Shown here: positions 1 to 8,602 of the stretch, one piece after another | Layout of the letters: the number at the start of each line of letters is the position of its first letter | Position numbering within the stretch: the first letter of the stretch is position 1 | NCBI GenBank assembly: GCA_002454975.1 | Contig: DKJZ01000027.1 | Span: 1 to 16,563, forward strand | DNA from: Hylemonella sp. UBA6679 | Lineage (GTDB): Bacteria; Pseudomonadota; Gammaproteobacteria; Burkholderiales; Burkholderiaceae_C | Length of the DNA: 16,563 nt | Direction of reading: 5' to 3' | Position numbers and translations under genes: made by a program | The notes under the pieces: model-generated | Databases searched by the model: none | What the model saw: the letters and a program-made list of their open reading frames with translations, nothing else | Told to the model about the DNA's origin: nothing

Positions 1-1071
1 GTTGGGGCCGATGATGCCCACGATGGCGCCTGCCGGCACTTTGAAGCTCAGGTTGTCAATCAGCACGCGGTCGCCAAAGGACTTGCTCACGCCCTTGAAC
101 TCAATGACTTCATTGCCCAGGCGGTCGGCCACGGGGATGAAGATCTCTTGGGTTTCGTTGCGCTTTTGGTATTCGTAGTCAGACAGCTCTTCAAAGCGGG
201 CCAGACGCGCCTTGCTCTTGGCTTGGCGGCCTTTGGGGTTTTGGCGCGCCCACTCCAGCTCTTTTTTCATGGCCTTGGTGCGCGCGTCTTCGGTGCGCTG
301 CTCTTGCTCCAAGCGCGCTTCTTTTTGTTCCAGCCACAAGGAGTAGTTGCCTTTGTAGGGAATGCCGTGACCGCGGTCGAGTTCCAAAATCCATTCGGCA
401 GCGTTGTCCAAAAAATAGCGGTCGTGGGTGATGGCTACCACGGTGCCGGGGAAGCGTTGCAAGAACAACTCCAGCCACTCCACAGATTCAGCGTCCAAGT
501 GGTTGGTGGGCTCGTCAAGCAACAGCATGTCGGGCTTGGAGAGCAGCAAACGGCACAGGGCCACGCGGCGTTTTTCACCGCCGGAGAGTTTGCCAATCAC
601 CGCGTCCCAGGGCGGCAGGCGCAGCGCATCGGCAGCAATTTCAAGCTGGTGGTCGCCAGCATCACCCGCCGTGGCAATGATGGCTTCTAACTTGGCTTGT
701 TCGGCAGCCAGGGCGTCGAAGTCAGCATCTTCTTCTGCGTAAGCGGCGTACACCTCTTCCAGGCGTGCTTGCGCAGCCTTGGTTTCACCCATGCCACTCT
801 CAACCGACTCGCGCACGGTGTCGTTGTCGTCAAGCTTGGGCTCTTGGGGCAAGTAACCAATCTTCAGGCCGGCCATGGGGATGGCCTCGCCCTCAAACTC
901 TTTGTCGACCCCAGCCATGATTTTGAGCAAGGTGGATTTGCCCGAGCCGTTGAGGCCCAGCACGCCAATCTTGGCGCCAGGAAAGAAGCTCAAGGAAATG
1001 TCCTTGAGGATGCTGCGTTTGGGCGGCACGATCTTGCCGAGCCGGTTCATCGAAAAAACGTATTGAGCCAT
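1..1071 (-). CDS. ettA: Energy-dependent translational throttle protein EttA (ABC-F ATPase), C-terminus beyond the left edge
   Basis: This is an ABC-F protein that binds the ribosomal E site and gates early elongation according to ATP/ADP level. It is soluble, with two ABC domains and no membrane segment. Read from ATG 1071, 357 codons are visible; the family is about 555 residues, so roughly the last 200 are missing. Visible in order: Walker A GLNGSGKS (39-46), the inter-motif region with the acidic helical 'arm' (about 90-135), signature LSGGEKRR (162-169), Walker B LLLDEPTNHLD (183-193), switch histidine in AITHDRYF (213-220), the basic linker (about 240-300), and the start of the second ABC domain up to its Walker A (GIIGPN, at the edge). 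The start fits the family N-terminus (MAQYVFSMNRLGK); the ribosome site is weak (GGAA). It is divergent from rhlE. Family identity is very secure, and EttA rather than Uup or YheS is supported by the N-terminus and linker. Confidence 0.95.
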   Translation of the reverse strand, partial: MAQYVFSMNRLGKIVPPKRSILKDISLSFFPGAKIGVLGLNGSGKSTLLKIMAGVDKEFEGEAIPMAGLKIGYLPQEPKLDDNDTVRESVESGMGETKAAQARLEEVYAAYAEEDADFDALAAEQAKLEAIIATAGDAGDHQLEIAADALRLPPWDAVIGKLSGGEKRRVALCRLLLSKPDMLLLDEPTNHLDAESVEWLELFLQRFPGTVVAITHDRYFLDNAAEWILELDRGHGIPYKGNYSLWLEQKEARLEQEQRTEDARTKAMKKELEWARQNPKGRQAKSKARLARFEELSDYEYQKRNETQEIFIPVADRLGNEVIEFKGVSKSFGDRVLIDNLSFKVPAGAIVGIIGPN

Positions 1072-1117
1072 GGTGTTCCAGGGGAGAGGCGCAATGTCGC
1101 GCCATGAGAAAACCGCT

Positions 1118-1123
1118 ATTATC
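1118..1123 (-). promoter_or_regulatory. Possible -10 element for ettA
   Basis: Read on the minus strand the sequence is GGGGATAATAG, giving a GATAAT hexamer (five of six to the sigma-70 consensus) about 47 bases before the ettA start. No good -35 lies at 16-18 bases, so this rests on the -10 alone. Confidence 0.3.
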
Positions 1124-1140
1124 CCCGCCCCGCGCTAAAC

Positions 1141-1312
1141 GTGCGACAATGCACCCGCTGCGGCGCTTCAGTCGCCCGCGGTACCAGCAACTTGCTGGGG
1201 GTTACTGCCTCACGGCGGGGCCCCGCTTGAAACCCGATCAGCCTTTGACTGACTCAGAGCGCCACGCGCTTGAACAGGCCGATTCCCAGCGCCAAGGATG
1301 GGCGCTTTATCC
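1141..1312 (+). promoter_or_regulatory. Hairpin-rich leader of rhlE
   Basis: The stretch between ettA and rhlE holds several perfect inverted repeats: GTGC-GACAAT-GCAC at 1141-1154 (GACAAT could itself be a -10), a 7-bp stem with one-base centre at 1184-1198 (CCAGCAA/TTGCTGG), a 12-base palindrome at 1215-1226 (GCGGGG/CCCCGC), and a 6-bp stem at 1288-1306. It codes for no convincing protein. A structured leader in front of an RNA helicase gene could allow feedback control, but that is inference, since high GC alone produces some hairpins. Confidence 0.35.
1288..1306 (+). promoter_or_regulatory. Hairpin presenting the rhlE Shine-Dalgarno in its loop
   Basis: AGCGCC (1288-1293) pairs perfectly with GGCGCT (1301-1306), leaving the 7-base loop AAGGATG that contains the only Shine-Dalgarno-like sequence for rhlE. 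From AAGGA (1294-1298) to ATG 1313 is 14 bases, longer than usual. An alternative pairing GGAT (1296-1299) with ATCC (1309-1312), next to the start codon, would hide the site. The arrangement is seen directly; any regulatory role is inferred. Confidence 0.4.
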
Positions 1313-3052
<1,740 letters not shown>

Positions 3053-3057
3053 GTCAC

Positions 3058-3076
3058 AGGGCCAGGCACTGGCCCT
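3058..3076. other. Small GC-rich hairpin after rhlE
   Basis: AGGGCCA (3058-3064) and TGGCCCT (3070-3076) form a perfect 7-bp stem with a 5-base loop six bases after the rhlE stop. No T-run follows. It may protect the 3' end or assist the terminator just downstream. Confidence 0.4.
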
Positions 3077-3082
3077 TGAAGC

Positions 3083-3112
3083 AAAAAGCCAAGTCGATGA
3101 CTTGGCTTTTTT
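3083..3112. terminator. Bidirectional rho-independent terminator between rhlE and xdhC
   Basis: A perfect inverted repeat (core AAGCCAAGTC / GACTTGGCTT, loop GAT at 3096-3098) is bordered by five A on the left and six T on the right, so it ends in a U-run in both directions. It would stop rhlE transcripts (plus) and those of the xdhC operon (minus). Confidence 0.93.
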
Positions 3113-3158
3113 CATGGCGCTACAAAAAATGCAGCACAACTGTTAAGCCGTTTGCGGC

Positions 3159-4151
3159 TTAGGCAACGGTACAGCCTGGCAAGTTAGCAACCTTGGGCGT
3201 GGCCATGTTTTTCACCTCCACCATTTGCGCCACGATGGACACCGCGATTTCCGCGGGTGTTTTCGCACCAATGGCCAGCCCCACAGGGCCGTACAAACGG
3301 CTGAGCTCTTCATCGCTGAGGTCAAAGTGCTCGGCCAAGCGTTGCTTGCGCGTGGCCTGGTTTCGGGCCGAGCCCAACGCACCCACATAAAACGCAGCAG
3401 ATTTCAAGGCCTCCAACAGGGCCATGTCATCGAGCTTGGGGTCGTGCGTGAGGGCCACAATGGCGGTGTGTGCATCGGGCATGAGCTCACGCACCACATC
3501 GTCGGGCATGCCTGGCAAGCGGGTCACGCCGGGCATGTCCATCATGAACTCTTCGCGCGGGTCGCAAACCAAGACCTCAAAATCAAGCATGGTGGCCATC
3601 TGCGCCACAGCCTGCGAAAGCTGGCCGGCGCCTATGAGCAGCAAGCGCCACTTGGGGCCAAACACCGTGCTCAAGGTGGTGTCGTCAAAGTGCATGGCCT
3701 GGCCACGTACCGCGTCGTCGAGCACCACCTCACCGGTGGCCAGGTTCAGGGTGCGGCTCACCAATTGGTGGCGTGAGGTGCGGTCAAGCAACTCTTTGAT
3801 CCAAACCGTGGATGTGACAGGCTCTTGCACCAGGCGCAAGGTGCCGCCGCAAGGCAGGCCAAACCGGCTGGCCTCCTCTTGCGTGACACCGTAGGCCATG
3901 GTGGAAGGGAGGTTGACTGCAGGTTTGGGCACGGCCTTGAACGCGGCTTTGGTGCGCGCGATCAGGTCGTCTTCCACGCAGCCACCCGAGACCGAGCCGC
4001 TGACCAAACCGTCATCGCGCACCGCCAGCAAAGCCCCGGGCGGGCGCGGTGCGCTCCCCCAGGTTTGCACCACGGTCACCAGCGTGACGGCATGGCCGGC
4101 TTGATGCCAGCTCAGCACATCGGACAACACACGTAAATCCAAACTTTCCAT
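3159..4151 (-). CDS. xdhC: XdhC-family molybdenum cofactor maturation protein
   Basis: XdhC/CoxI proteins bind molybdenum cofactor, help sulfurate it and insert it into xanthine dehydrogenase-type enzymes; they are cytoplasmic and not part of the mature enzyme. Of 330 residues, the N-terminal XdhC domain shows GSAPRPPGA (32-40), GSVSGGCVE (52-60) and LPCGG (99-103); the C-terminal Rossmann-like domain shows LLIGAGQLSQ (171-180), DPR (197-199), VALTHDPKLD (232-241), VGALGSARN (256-264) and GLAIGAKTPAEIAVSI (291-306). It is the last gene of a minus-strand operon and starts right after the hydroxylase large subunit, its likely client. ATG 4151 follows AGAGG and gives the usual N-terminus; ATG 4169, overlapping the upstream TGA stop, is in frame and would add six residues. 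Family very secure; the client is inferred from position. Confidence 0.93.
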   Translation of the reverse strand: MESLDLRVLSDVLSWHQAGHAVTLVTVVQTWGSAPRPPGALLAVRDDGLVSGSVSGGCVEDDLIARTKAAFKAVPKPAVNLPSTMAYGVTQEEASRFGLPCGGTLRLVQEPVTSTVWIKELLDRTSRHQLVSRTLNLATGEVVLDDAVRGQAMHFDDTTLSTVFGPKWRLLLIGAGQLSQAVAQMATMLDFEVLVCDPREEFMMDMPGVTRLPGMPDDVVRELMPDAHTAIVALTHDPKLDDMALLEALKSAAFYVGALGSARNQATRKQRLAEHFDLSDEELSRLYGPVGLAIGAKTPAEIAVSIVAQMVEVKNMATPKVANLPGCTVA

Positions 4152-4168
4152 ACAACCTCTTGTGTCCA

Positions 4169-6301
4169 TCAAGCTTGGCGCAAGGCCTCAGCCGTCAGGG
4201 GCAACTTGCGTACGCGCTTGCCGGTGGCGGCTGCCACAGCGTTGACGATGGCAGGCACCACCAAGGCTGTTGCAGGCTCACCAATGCCCCCAGGCTTTTC
4301 GGTGCTCTTGACCAAAACAATATCAATGGCCGGTGCTTCATGCATGCGCACAACCGGGAAATTGTTGTAGTTCGTTTGTTGAACCACACCTTTTTCCAAG
4401 GTGATTTCATGCTTCAAACCAGCCGACATGCCAAAGATAATACTGGATTGGATTTGGGCCTCGACGATGTCGGGGTTCACCATCATCCCCAGGTCGGCCG
4501 CAACGGTGACGCGGTGCACCACCACCTCGCCGTCTTTGACCGAGACCTCAGCCACCTGCGCCATGTAGGTGTCGTAGCCCTCCATCAGCGCAATGCCTCG
4601 GGCGCGACCCGCTGGCAGTGGCTTGCCCCAGCCCGCTTTTTCGGCTGCCAGCTTGAGCACGTTGGCATAACGGGGTTTGTCTTTGAGCAGCGCCATGCGG
4701 TACTGGTAAGGGTCTTTGCCAGCGGCTTTGGCCAGCTCGTCCATGAAGGACTCGTTGGCAAAGGCATTCATGTTGTGGCTCACTGCGCGCCAGTAACCCA
4801 CACGCATGCCGCTGTCGTGAATGATCAGGTCATGCTGGGTGTTGGGCACGTTGTAGGCCGCCACGGCGGCTTCGGCCATGAACGGGTCAAGCGTGTCTTT
4901 GGGCAAACCAAATGCGCGCTGTGTGACCGACTGAGAAGCCACCTTGAAATGCAGCGCAACGGGGTTGCCCTGGGCATCCACACCAGCTTGCAACTGGTTC
5001 ACACCAATGGGGCGGTAGTAGTCGTGCGTCATGTCGTCTTCGCGCGACCACAAGAGCTTGACGGGCTTGCCCAGCGTCTTGGAAATCTGCGCGGCTTGCA
5101 CCACAAAGTCGAGCTCCAAGCGGCGGCCAAAACCACCCCCCAGGAAGGTGGTTTGCAAAGTGATGTCTTCGGGCTTGATGCCCAGCACCGCTGCCACAGC
5201 ACCTTGTGCGCCCTGCTGGAACTGGGTGGGGCCAATCAGCAGCATCTTGCCGTTGCTCCAGCTGGCCGTGAAGTTCATGGGCTCAAGCGGGGCATGGGCC
5301 TGCATGGGGGTGATGTACTCTGCCTTCATCACCTTGGCTGCACCGCCCATGGCGGTCGTCACATTGCCCACAGGCTTGGTGATTTCCAGCACTTTGGCGG
5401 TGCCGATGGCATCGCGGGTGCTGTTGATGACGGTCGCGGTGGTGATGGCTGCGCCGGGGCCTTCGTCCCACTGCACGCTCAGGGCTTTGCGCGCTTTTTG
5501 GGCTTGCCAGTACGAAGCAGCCACCACGGCCACGCCATCGTTGACCTGCACCACATCGACCACGCCAGGCATGGCTTTGGCCTTGCTGCCATCAAAGCTC
5601 TTGACCTTGCCACCGATCACGGGGCACTGCTCGATGCTGGCATACACCATGCCGGGCAGCTTGACGTCAATGCCAAACTCGGCCGTGCCATTGACCTTGG
5701 CGGGCGTGTCCAAACGGGGCACGCGCTTGCCAACGATGCGGAAATTTTTGGGGTCTTTGATCGACACTTTTGCAGGCACAGGCAACTTGGAGGCCGCGGC
5801 TGCCAAGCTGCCGTAAGTGGCTTTTTTACCAGCGCCAATCACCATGCCTTTGTCTGCGCGCAGGGTGCTACGGTCGACGTTCCATTGCGCAGCTGCTGCG
5901 GAAATCAGCATCTCACGCACCTGGGCGCCACTGATGCGCAGCTTTTCCCAGCCCTCGCGCACCGAGGTTGAGCCGCCCGTGAGTTGTGCGCCCAGCAAGG
6001 CATTGACATACACCGGACCAGGCGGGGCCATGGCCACCTTGATTTGGTTGAGGTCAACGTTGAGTTCCTCGGCAATCAACATGGGCATGGAGGTGTACAC
6101 CCCCTGCCCCATTTCAGAGCGAGCCGACAACAGCGTGATGGTGTTGTCGTCGGCAATGTGCACCCACGCATTGGGGGTGTGCACCGTGCCGGCGGCCTGC
6201 GCCTCGGTTTTGCTGCCAGGCAAGGAAAAGCCCATGATGAGCCCACCTGCCACCAGCGAGGTGGATTTGAGGAAGTCGCGGCGTGTTGTTTCGATGGTCA
6301 T
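4169..6301 (-). CDS. iorB: Tat-exported molybdopterin-binding oxidoreductase large subunit (isoquinoline 1-oxidoreductase beta-like)
   Basis: This is a large subunit of a xanthine oxidase-family molybdenum hydroxylase (aldehyde oxidase/xanthine dehydrogenase superfamily), 710 residues, close to the usual IorB size. It opens with a twin-arginine signal: TTRRDFLK (5-12), a hydrophobic stretch (about 13-27) and a likely cut after AQA (34-36), so the folded holoenzyme should reach the periplasm. Cofactor and active-site segments include GQG (65-67), QLTGGSTS (106-113), GGGFGRR (388-394), VGYWRAV (501-507) and the catalytic glutamate of GIGEP (E675). A good ribosome site (AGGAG) precedes ATG 6301. 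The [2Fe-2S] subunit gene lies 11 bases upstream and xdhC follows. The true substrate cannot be told: this family also includes aldehyde and N-heterocycle oxidases. No flavin subunit or cytochrome gene is in the operon. Confidence 0.92.
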   Translation of the reverse strand: MTIETTRRDFLKSTSLVAGGLIMGFSLPGSKTEAQAAGTVHTPNAWVHIADDNTITLLSARSEMGQGVYTSMPMLIAEELNVDLNQIKVAMAPPGPVYVNALLGAQLTGGSTSVREGWEKLRISGAQVREMLISAAAAQWNVDRSTLRADKGMVIGAGKKATYGSLAAAASKLPVPAKVSIKDPKNFRIVGKRVPRLDTPAKVNGTAEFGIDVKLPGMVYASIEQCPVIGGKVKSFDGSKAKAMPGVVDVVQVNDGVAVVAASYWQAQKARKALSVQWDEGPGAAITTATVINSTRDAIGTAKVLEITKPVGNVTTAMGGAAKVMKAEYITPMQAHAPLEPMNFTASWSNGKMLLIGPTQFQQGAQGAVAAVLGIKPEDITLQTTFLGGGFGRRLELDFVVQAAQISKTLGKPVKLLWSREDDMTHDYYRPIGVNQLQAGVDAQGNPVALHFKVASQSVTQRAFGLPKDTLDPFMAEAAVAAYNVPNTQHDLIIHDSGMRVGYWRAVSHNMNAFANESFMDELAKAAGKDPYQYRMALLKDKPRYANVLKLAAEKAGWGKPLPAGRARGIALMEGYDTYMAQVAEVSVKDGEVVVHRVTVAADLGMMVNPDIVEAQIQSSIIFGMSAGLKHEITLEKGVVQQTNYNNFPVVRMHEAPAIDIVLVKSTEKPGGIGEPATALVVPAIVNAVAAATGKRVRKLPLTAEALRQA

Positions 6302-6312
6302 GTGGGGTCTCC

Positions 6313-6777
6313 TCAGGCTTTGCGCATGGCTGCTGCTGCGTCTTTGACGGCCGCCTTGATGCGGGTGTAGGTGCCGCAACGGCAAATGTTGCCGCTCATG
6401 GCCGCGTCGATGTCAGCGTCGCTCGGGTTCTTGTTGGTGGCCAGCAGGGCAGCTGCACTCATGAGCTGACCCGATTGGCAGTAACCGCATTGGGGCACGT
6501 CGTGCTTGATCCAGGCTTTTTGCAAGGGGTGGCTGTTGTCTTTGGACAGGCTCTCCACCGTGGCCACTTTGGCGCTGGCCAGCGAGGACAAAGGTGTCTG
6601 GCAAGAGCGCACCGCTTGCCCGTTGACATGCACTGTGCAAGCGCCGCACAAGGCTGCGCCGCAACCGAATTTGGTGCCGGTCATGCCGAGCTCATCGCGC
6701 AGCACCCACAGCAAGGGGGTATCGGGTTCGGACTTGGCGCTGACCGCCTTGCCATTGACTTGTAAATTGACACTCAT
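6313..6777 (-). CDS. iorA: (2Fe-2S)-binding small subunit of the molybdenum hydroxylase (isoquinoline 1-oxidoreductase alpha-like)
   Basis: This is the electron-transfer subunit of 154 residues carrying two [2Fe-2S] clusters that pass electrons from the molybdenum site to an outside acceptor. The N-terminal plant-ferredoxin-like domain has C39, C44, C47 and C59 (GCGAALCGACTVH...SC); the C-terminal helical domain has C97, C100, C132 and C134 (QCGYCQSGQ and ICRCGTY). All eight cluster cysteines are present. It has no signal peptide and so would have to be carried out by the Tat signal of the large subunit, as is usual for this family. ATG 6777 was chosen from homology (MSVNLQVNGK) and the GGAG six bases before the start; a longer reading from further upstream has no support. 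First gene of the operon, divergent from pdxH. Confidence 0.94.
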   Translation of the reverse strand: MSVNLQVNGKAVSAKSEPDTPLLWVLRDELGMTGTKFGCGAALCGACTVHVNGQAVRSCQTPLSSLASAKVATVESLSKDNSHPLQKAWIKHDVPQCGYCQSGQLMSAAALLATNKNPSDADIDAAMSGNICRCGTYTRIKAAVKDAAAAMRKA

Positions 6778-6880
6778 AAACATCTCCGGTTGGACATGGG
6801 CGCGCACGCCCGGTTGCTTGATCACACGCAAGGCAACCAAGCCTATTGCATACTGCGCCCTTGTTGTTTGACTTGTGCGC

Positions 6881-6910
6881 GTTTCAAATGAAGTTTTTTC
6901 AATTTGCAAC
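6881..6910. promoter_or_regulatory. Inverted repeat between iorA and pdxH
   Basis: GTTTCAAAT (6881-6889) and ATTTGCAAC (6902-6910) form a 9-bp inverted repeat with one mismatch, with half-site centres about 21 bases apart (two helical turns), in the AT-richest part of this divergent spacer. It could be an operator for either gene. No regulator gene is next to it. Confidence 0.3.
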
Positions 6911-6957
6911 AAACTGCCGAGATAAACCCTTATGAACCACGTCGCATAGGTGACCCC

Positions 6958-7593
6958 ATGACTTCGATTGCTGACTTACGCAAAAGCTACGAACGCGCCG
7001 AGCTCAACGAAAAAGCTTCGCTGGCCAACCCCTTGGGCCAATTTGAACTTTGGCTCAACGAAGCGCTCAGCGCCGAGCTGCCTGAGCCCAACGCCATGAC
7101 CCTGGCCACGGTGGGTTCTGACCTGCGCCCCAGCACGCGGGTGGTGCTGATCAAGGGATTGGATGAACGCGGCCCGGTGTGGTTCACCAATTACGACAGC
7201 CGCAAAGGCAAGCAGCTCGCTGGCAACCCTTATGCTGCGCTGCAATTTCATTGGGTCGAACTCGAGCGCGTGGTGCGCATCGAAGGTCGCGTCGAAAAAA
7301 TCAGCGATGCCGAAAGCGACACCTACTTCCACTCACGCCCCCTGGATTCGCGCATCGGCGCCTGGGCCAGCCCGCAAAGCCAGGTGATTGAGGACCGCAG
7401 TGTCTTGGTGGGCAACGCTGCCAAATACGCCGCTAAATTTTTATTGCAACCACCGCGCCCACCGCATTGGGGTGGCTACCGCCTGGTGCCTGACCAATGG
7501 GAGTTCTGGCAAGGTCGCCCCAGCCGCCTGCACGACCGACTCCGGTACACACTGAACAAAGGCGCGTGGGTGCGTGAACGCCTGGCCCCCTGA
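6958..7593 (+). CDS. pdxH: Pyridoxamine 5'-phosphate oxidase
   Basis: This FMN-dependent cytoplasmic enzyme oxidises pyridoxine 5'-phosphate or pyridoxamine 5'-phosphate to pyridoxal 5'-phosphate, the last step of vitamin B6 synthesis and salvage. At 211 residues it is close to the normal size of about 215. Family signatures are all present: RVVLIKG (61-67) and FTNYDSRKGKQL (76-87) for FMN binding, LQFHW (95-99), YFHSRPLDSRIGAWASPQS (123-141), GYRLVP (173-178), WQGRPSRLHDR (184-194) and the closing ERLAP. ATG 6958 follows AGGTGA with five bases between; an in-frame TTG at 6904 would add 18 unconserved residues. It is read alone, divergent from the hydroxylase operon, with no evident functional link to it. 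Confidence 0.96.
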   Translation: MTSIADLRKSYERAELNEKASLANPLGQFELWLNEALSAELPEPNAMTLATVGSDLRPSTRVVLIKGLDERGPVWFTNYDSRKGKQLAGNPYAALQFHWVELERVVRIEGRVEKISDAESDTYFHSRPLDSRIGAWASPQSQVIEDRSVLVGNAAKYAAKFLLQPPRPPHWGGYRLVPDQWEFWQGRPSRLHDRLRYTLNKGAWVRERLAP

Positions 7594-7607
7594 ATGCCAT
7601 GGGGGCC
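7584..7607 (+). terminator. Weak hairpin overlapping the pdxH stop
   Basis: GGCCCCC (7584-7590) and GGGGGCC (7601-7607) form a 7-bp GC stem with a 10-base loop that contains the stop codon. The nearest T-run comes 14 bases later, so this is not a standard rho-independent terminator and could be another kind of 3' structure. Confidence 0.25.
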
Positions 7608-7705
7608 ATGAACGCCCTGAGTTTTTAGCTGACTTGTGGACAACCCTGATACCGCCGGGCCTGCGAGGCCCAATAATGGGTGTTTTCAATCAGGAGAAGC
7701 TCATC

Positions 7706-8521
7706 ATGTTCAGAAAACTATGCACTGGCGCCCTCATCGCCGCCACCTTTGCCTTGCCAGCCCTGGCCCAGGGTTCGGGCAAAACCGAGCTGACCTGGAT
7801 GGGGCAAGCGGGTTTCAAAATCACCTCCCCCGGTGGCAAAACCATCGTCATCGACCCTTGGCTCAGTGGTGGCCCCAAAACCCCAGCACCGTATAAAACC
7901 GACCTGTCCGCACTGGGCAAAGTGGATGTGCTGCTGGTCACCCACGCGCACGTGGATCACCTGGGCGACGCACCAGCCATTGCCAAACTCAACAACACCA
8001 AACTCTACGGCCCGGCCGACATGGTCACCCCGCTCATCACCGTGGGCTTGATTCCTGCTGAACTGGGACACCGCTTCAACAAGTCGGGCTCGGTCAAGCC
8101 CGCTGGCATCAAGGTGACTGCGGTGAAAGCTGAACACTCCTCCTTGCTGGTTCATAAAAATGCAGCCACCGACAAGCTCGAATCGCACCCCGCAGGCGAA
8201 GCCGTGGGCTACATCATCGAGATGGAAAACGGCTTCAAAATTTGGCACATGGGCGACACCGGTTTGTTTGGCGACATGAAGTTCATCAACGACCACTACA
8301 AACCCGACCTGATCTTGCTGCCCATCGGCGGCAACTTCACCATGGGCCCTGAGGACGCGGCGTATGCCGTGAAAAACTGGATGCCGGCCAAAAACGTCAT
8401 CCCCATGCACTACAACTCCAACCCCATGACACCTGGCACCTTGGCTGAGTTTCAAGCCGCCATGAAAGGTGCGACCAGCAAAGTCGTGCCCATGACCGAG
8501 GGCCAGTCGGTCTCGTTCTAA
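7706..8521 (+). CDS. Exported metallo-beta-lactamase-fold metal-dependent hydrolase (UPF0173-like)
   Basis: This metallo-beta-lactamase-fold hydrolase has 271 residues; the substrate is unknown. An N-terminal signal peptide is clear: MFRK, a hydrophobic core (about 5-19) and a cut near ALA-Q (19-22), so the mature protein should be periplasmic. Metal ligands are visible in THAHVDHLGD (79-88: H80, H82, D84, H85), EHSS (143-146, H144), HMGDTGLFGD (181-190, D184) and PMHYNSNP (233-240, H235). The WMGQAGFKITSPGGKTIVIDPWL segment (31-53) is typical of the UPF0173/YtkL-like group of single-domain hydrolases, which usually lack a signal peptide. ATG 7706 has a strong AGGAG eight to nine bases upstream. 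It is apparently a single-gene unit between pdxH and a strong terminator. The fold is certain; function open (not evidently an antibiotic-degrading enzyme). Confidence 0.9.
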   Translation: MFRKLCTGALIAATFALPALAQGSGKTELTWMGQAGFKITSPGGKTIVIDPWLSGGPKTPAPYKTDLSALGKVDVLLVTHAHVDHLGDAPAIAKLNNTKLYGPADMVTPLITVGLIPAELGHRFNKSGSVKPAGIKVTAVKAEHSSLLVHKNAATDKLESHPAGEAVGYIIEMENGFKIWHMGDTGLFGDMKFINDHYKPDLILLPIGGNFTMGPEDAAYAVKNWMPAKNVIPMHYNSNPMTPGTLAEFQAAMKGATSKVVPMTEGQSVSF

Positions 8522-8553
8522 AGCGCAAGATGCGCAAGCTCTGCGCAGCAAGA

Positions 8554-8582
8554 AAAAAACCGCGCCTCTTGCGCGGTTTTTT
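8554..8582. terminator. Bidirectional rho-independent terminator
   Basis: CCGCGC (8560-8565), loop CTCTT, GCGCGG (8571-8576), preceded by an A-run and followed by six T. The A/T tails also pair, giving a 12-bp perfect stem. It serves the hydrolase gene on the plus strand and the TonB receptor gene on the minus strand. Confidence 0.93.
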
Positions 8583-8602
8583 CGTGGGGCTTCAAAACCC
8601 CA

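Noticed and set aside
4160..5971. 603-codon open frame on the plus strand across the molybdenum hydroxylase large subunit
   Set aside because: It is antisense to a gene with clear cofactor motifs and a Tat signal, its translation is His/Gly/Gln-rich without recognisable domains, and it has no convincing ribosome site.
6861..6896. TTGTTG or TTGACT as a -35 for pdxH
   Set aside because: Neither has a convincing -10 at 16-18 bases, so the pdxH promoter cannot be placed from sequence.
6904..6957. Upstream extension of pdxH from a TTG
   Set aside because: ATG 6958 has a proper AGGTGA site and the family N-terminus; the 18 extra residues match nothing expected.
7657..7677. GGGCC/GGCCC hairpin next to AATAAT before the lactamase-fold gene
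   Set aside because: No T-run for a terminator and no -35 at the right distance for a promoter; too weak to list as a site.
7718..8551. 277-codon minus-strand frame over the lactamase-fold gene
   Set aside because: It is the antisense shadow of a gene with a full metal site and signal peptide and runs into the terminator hairpin.
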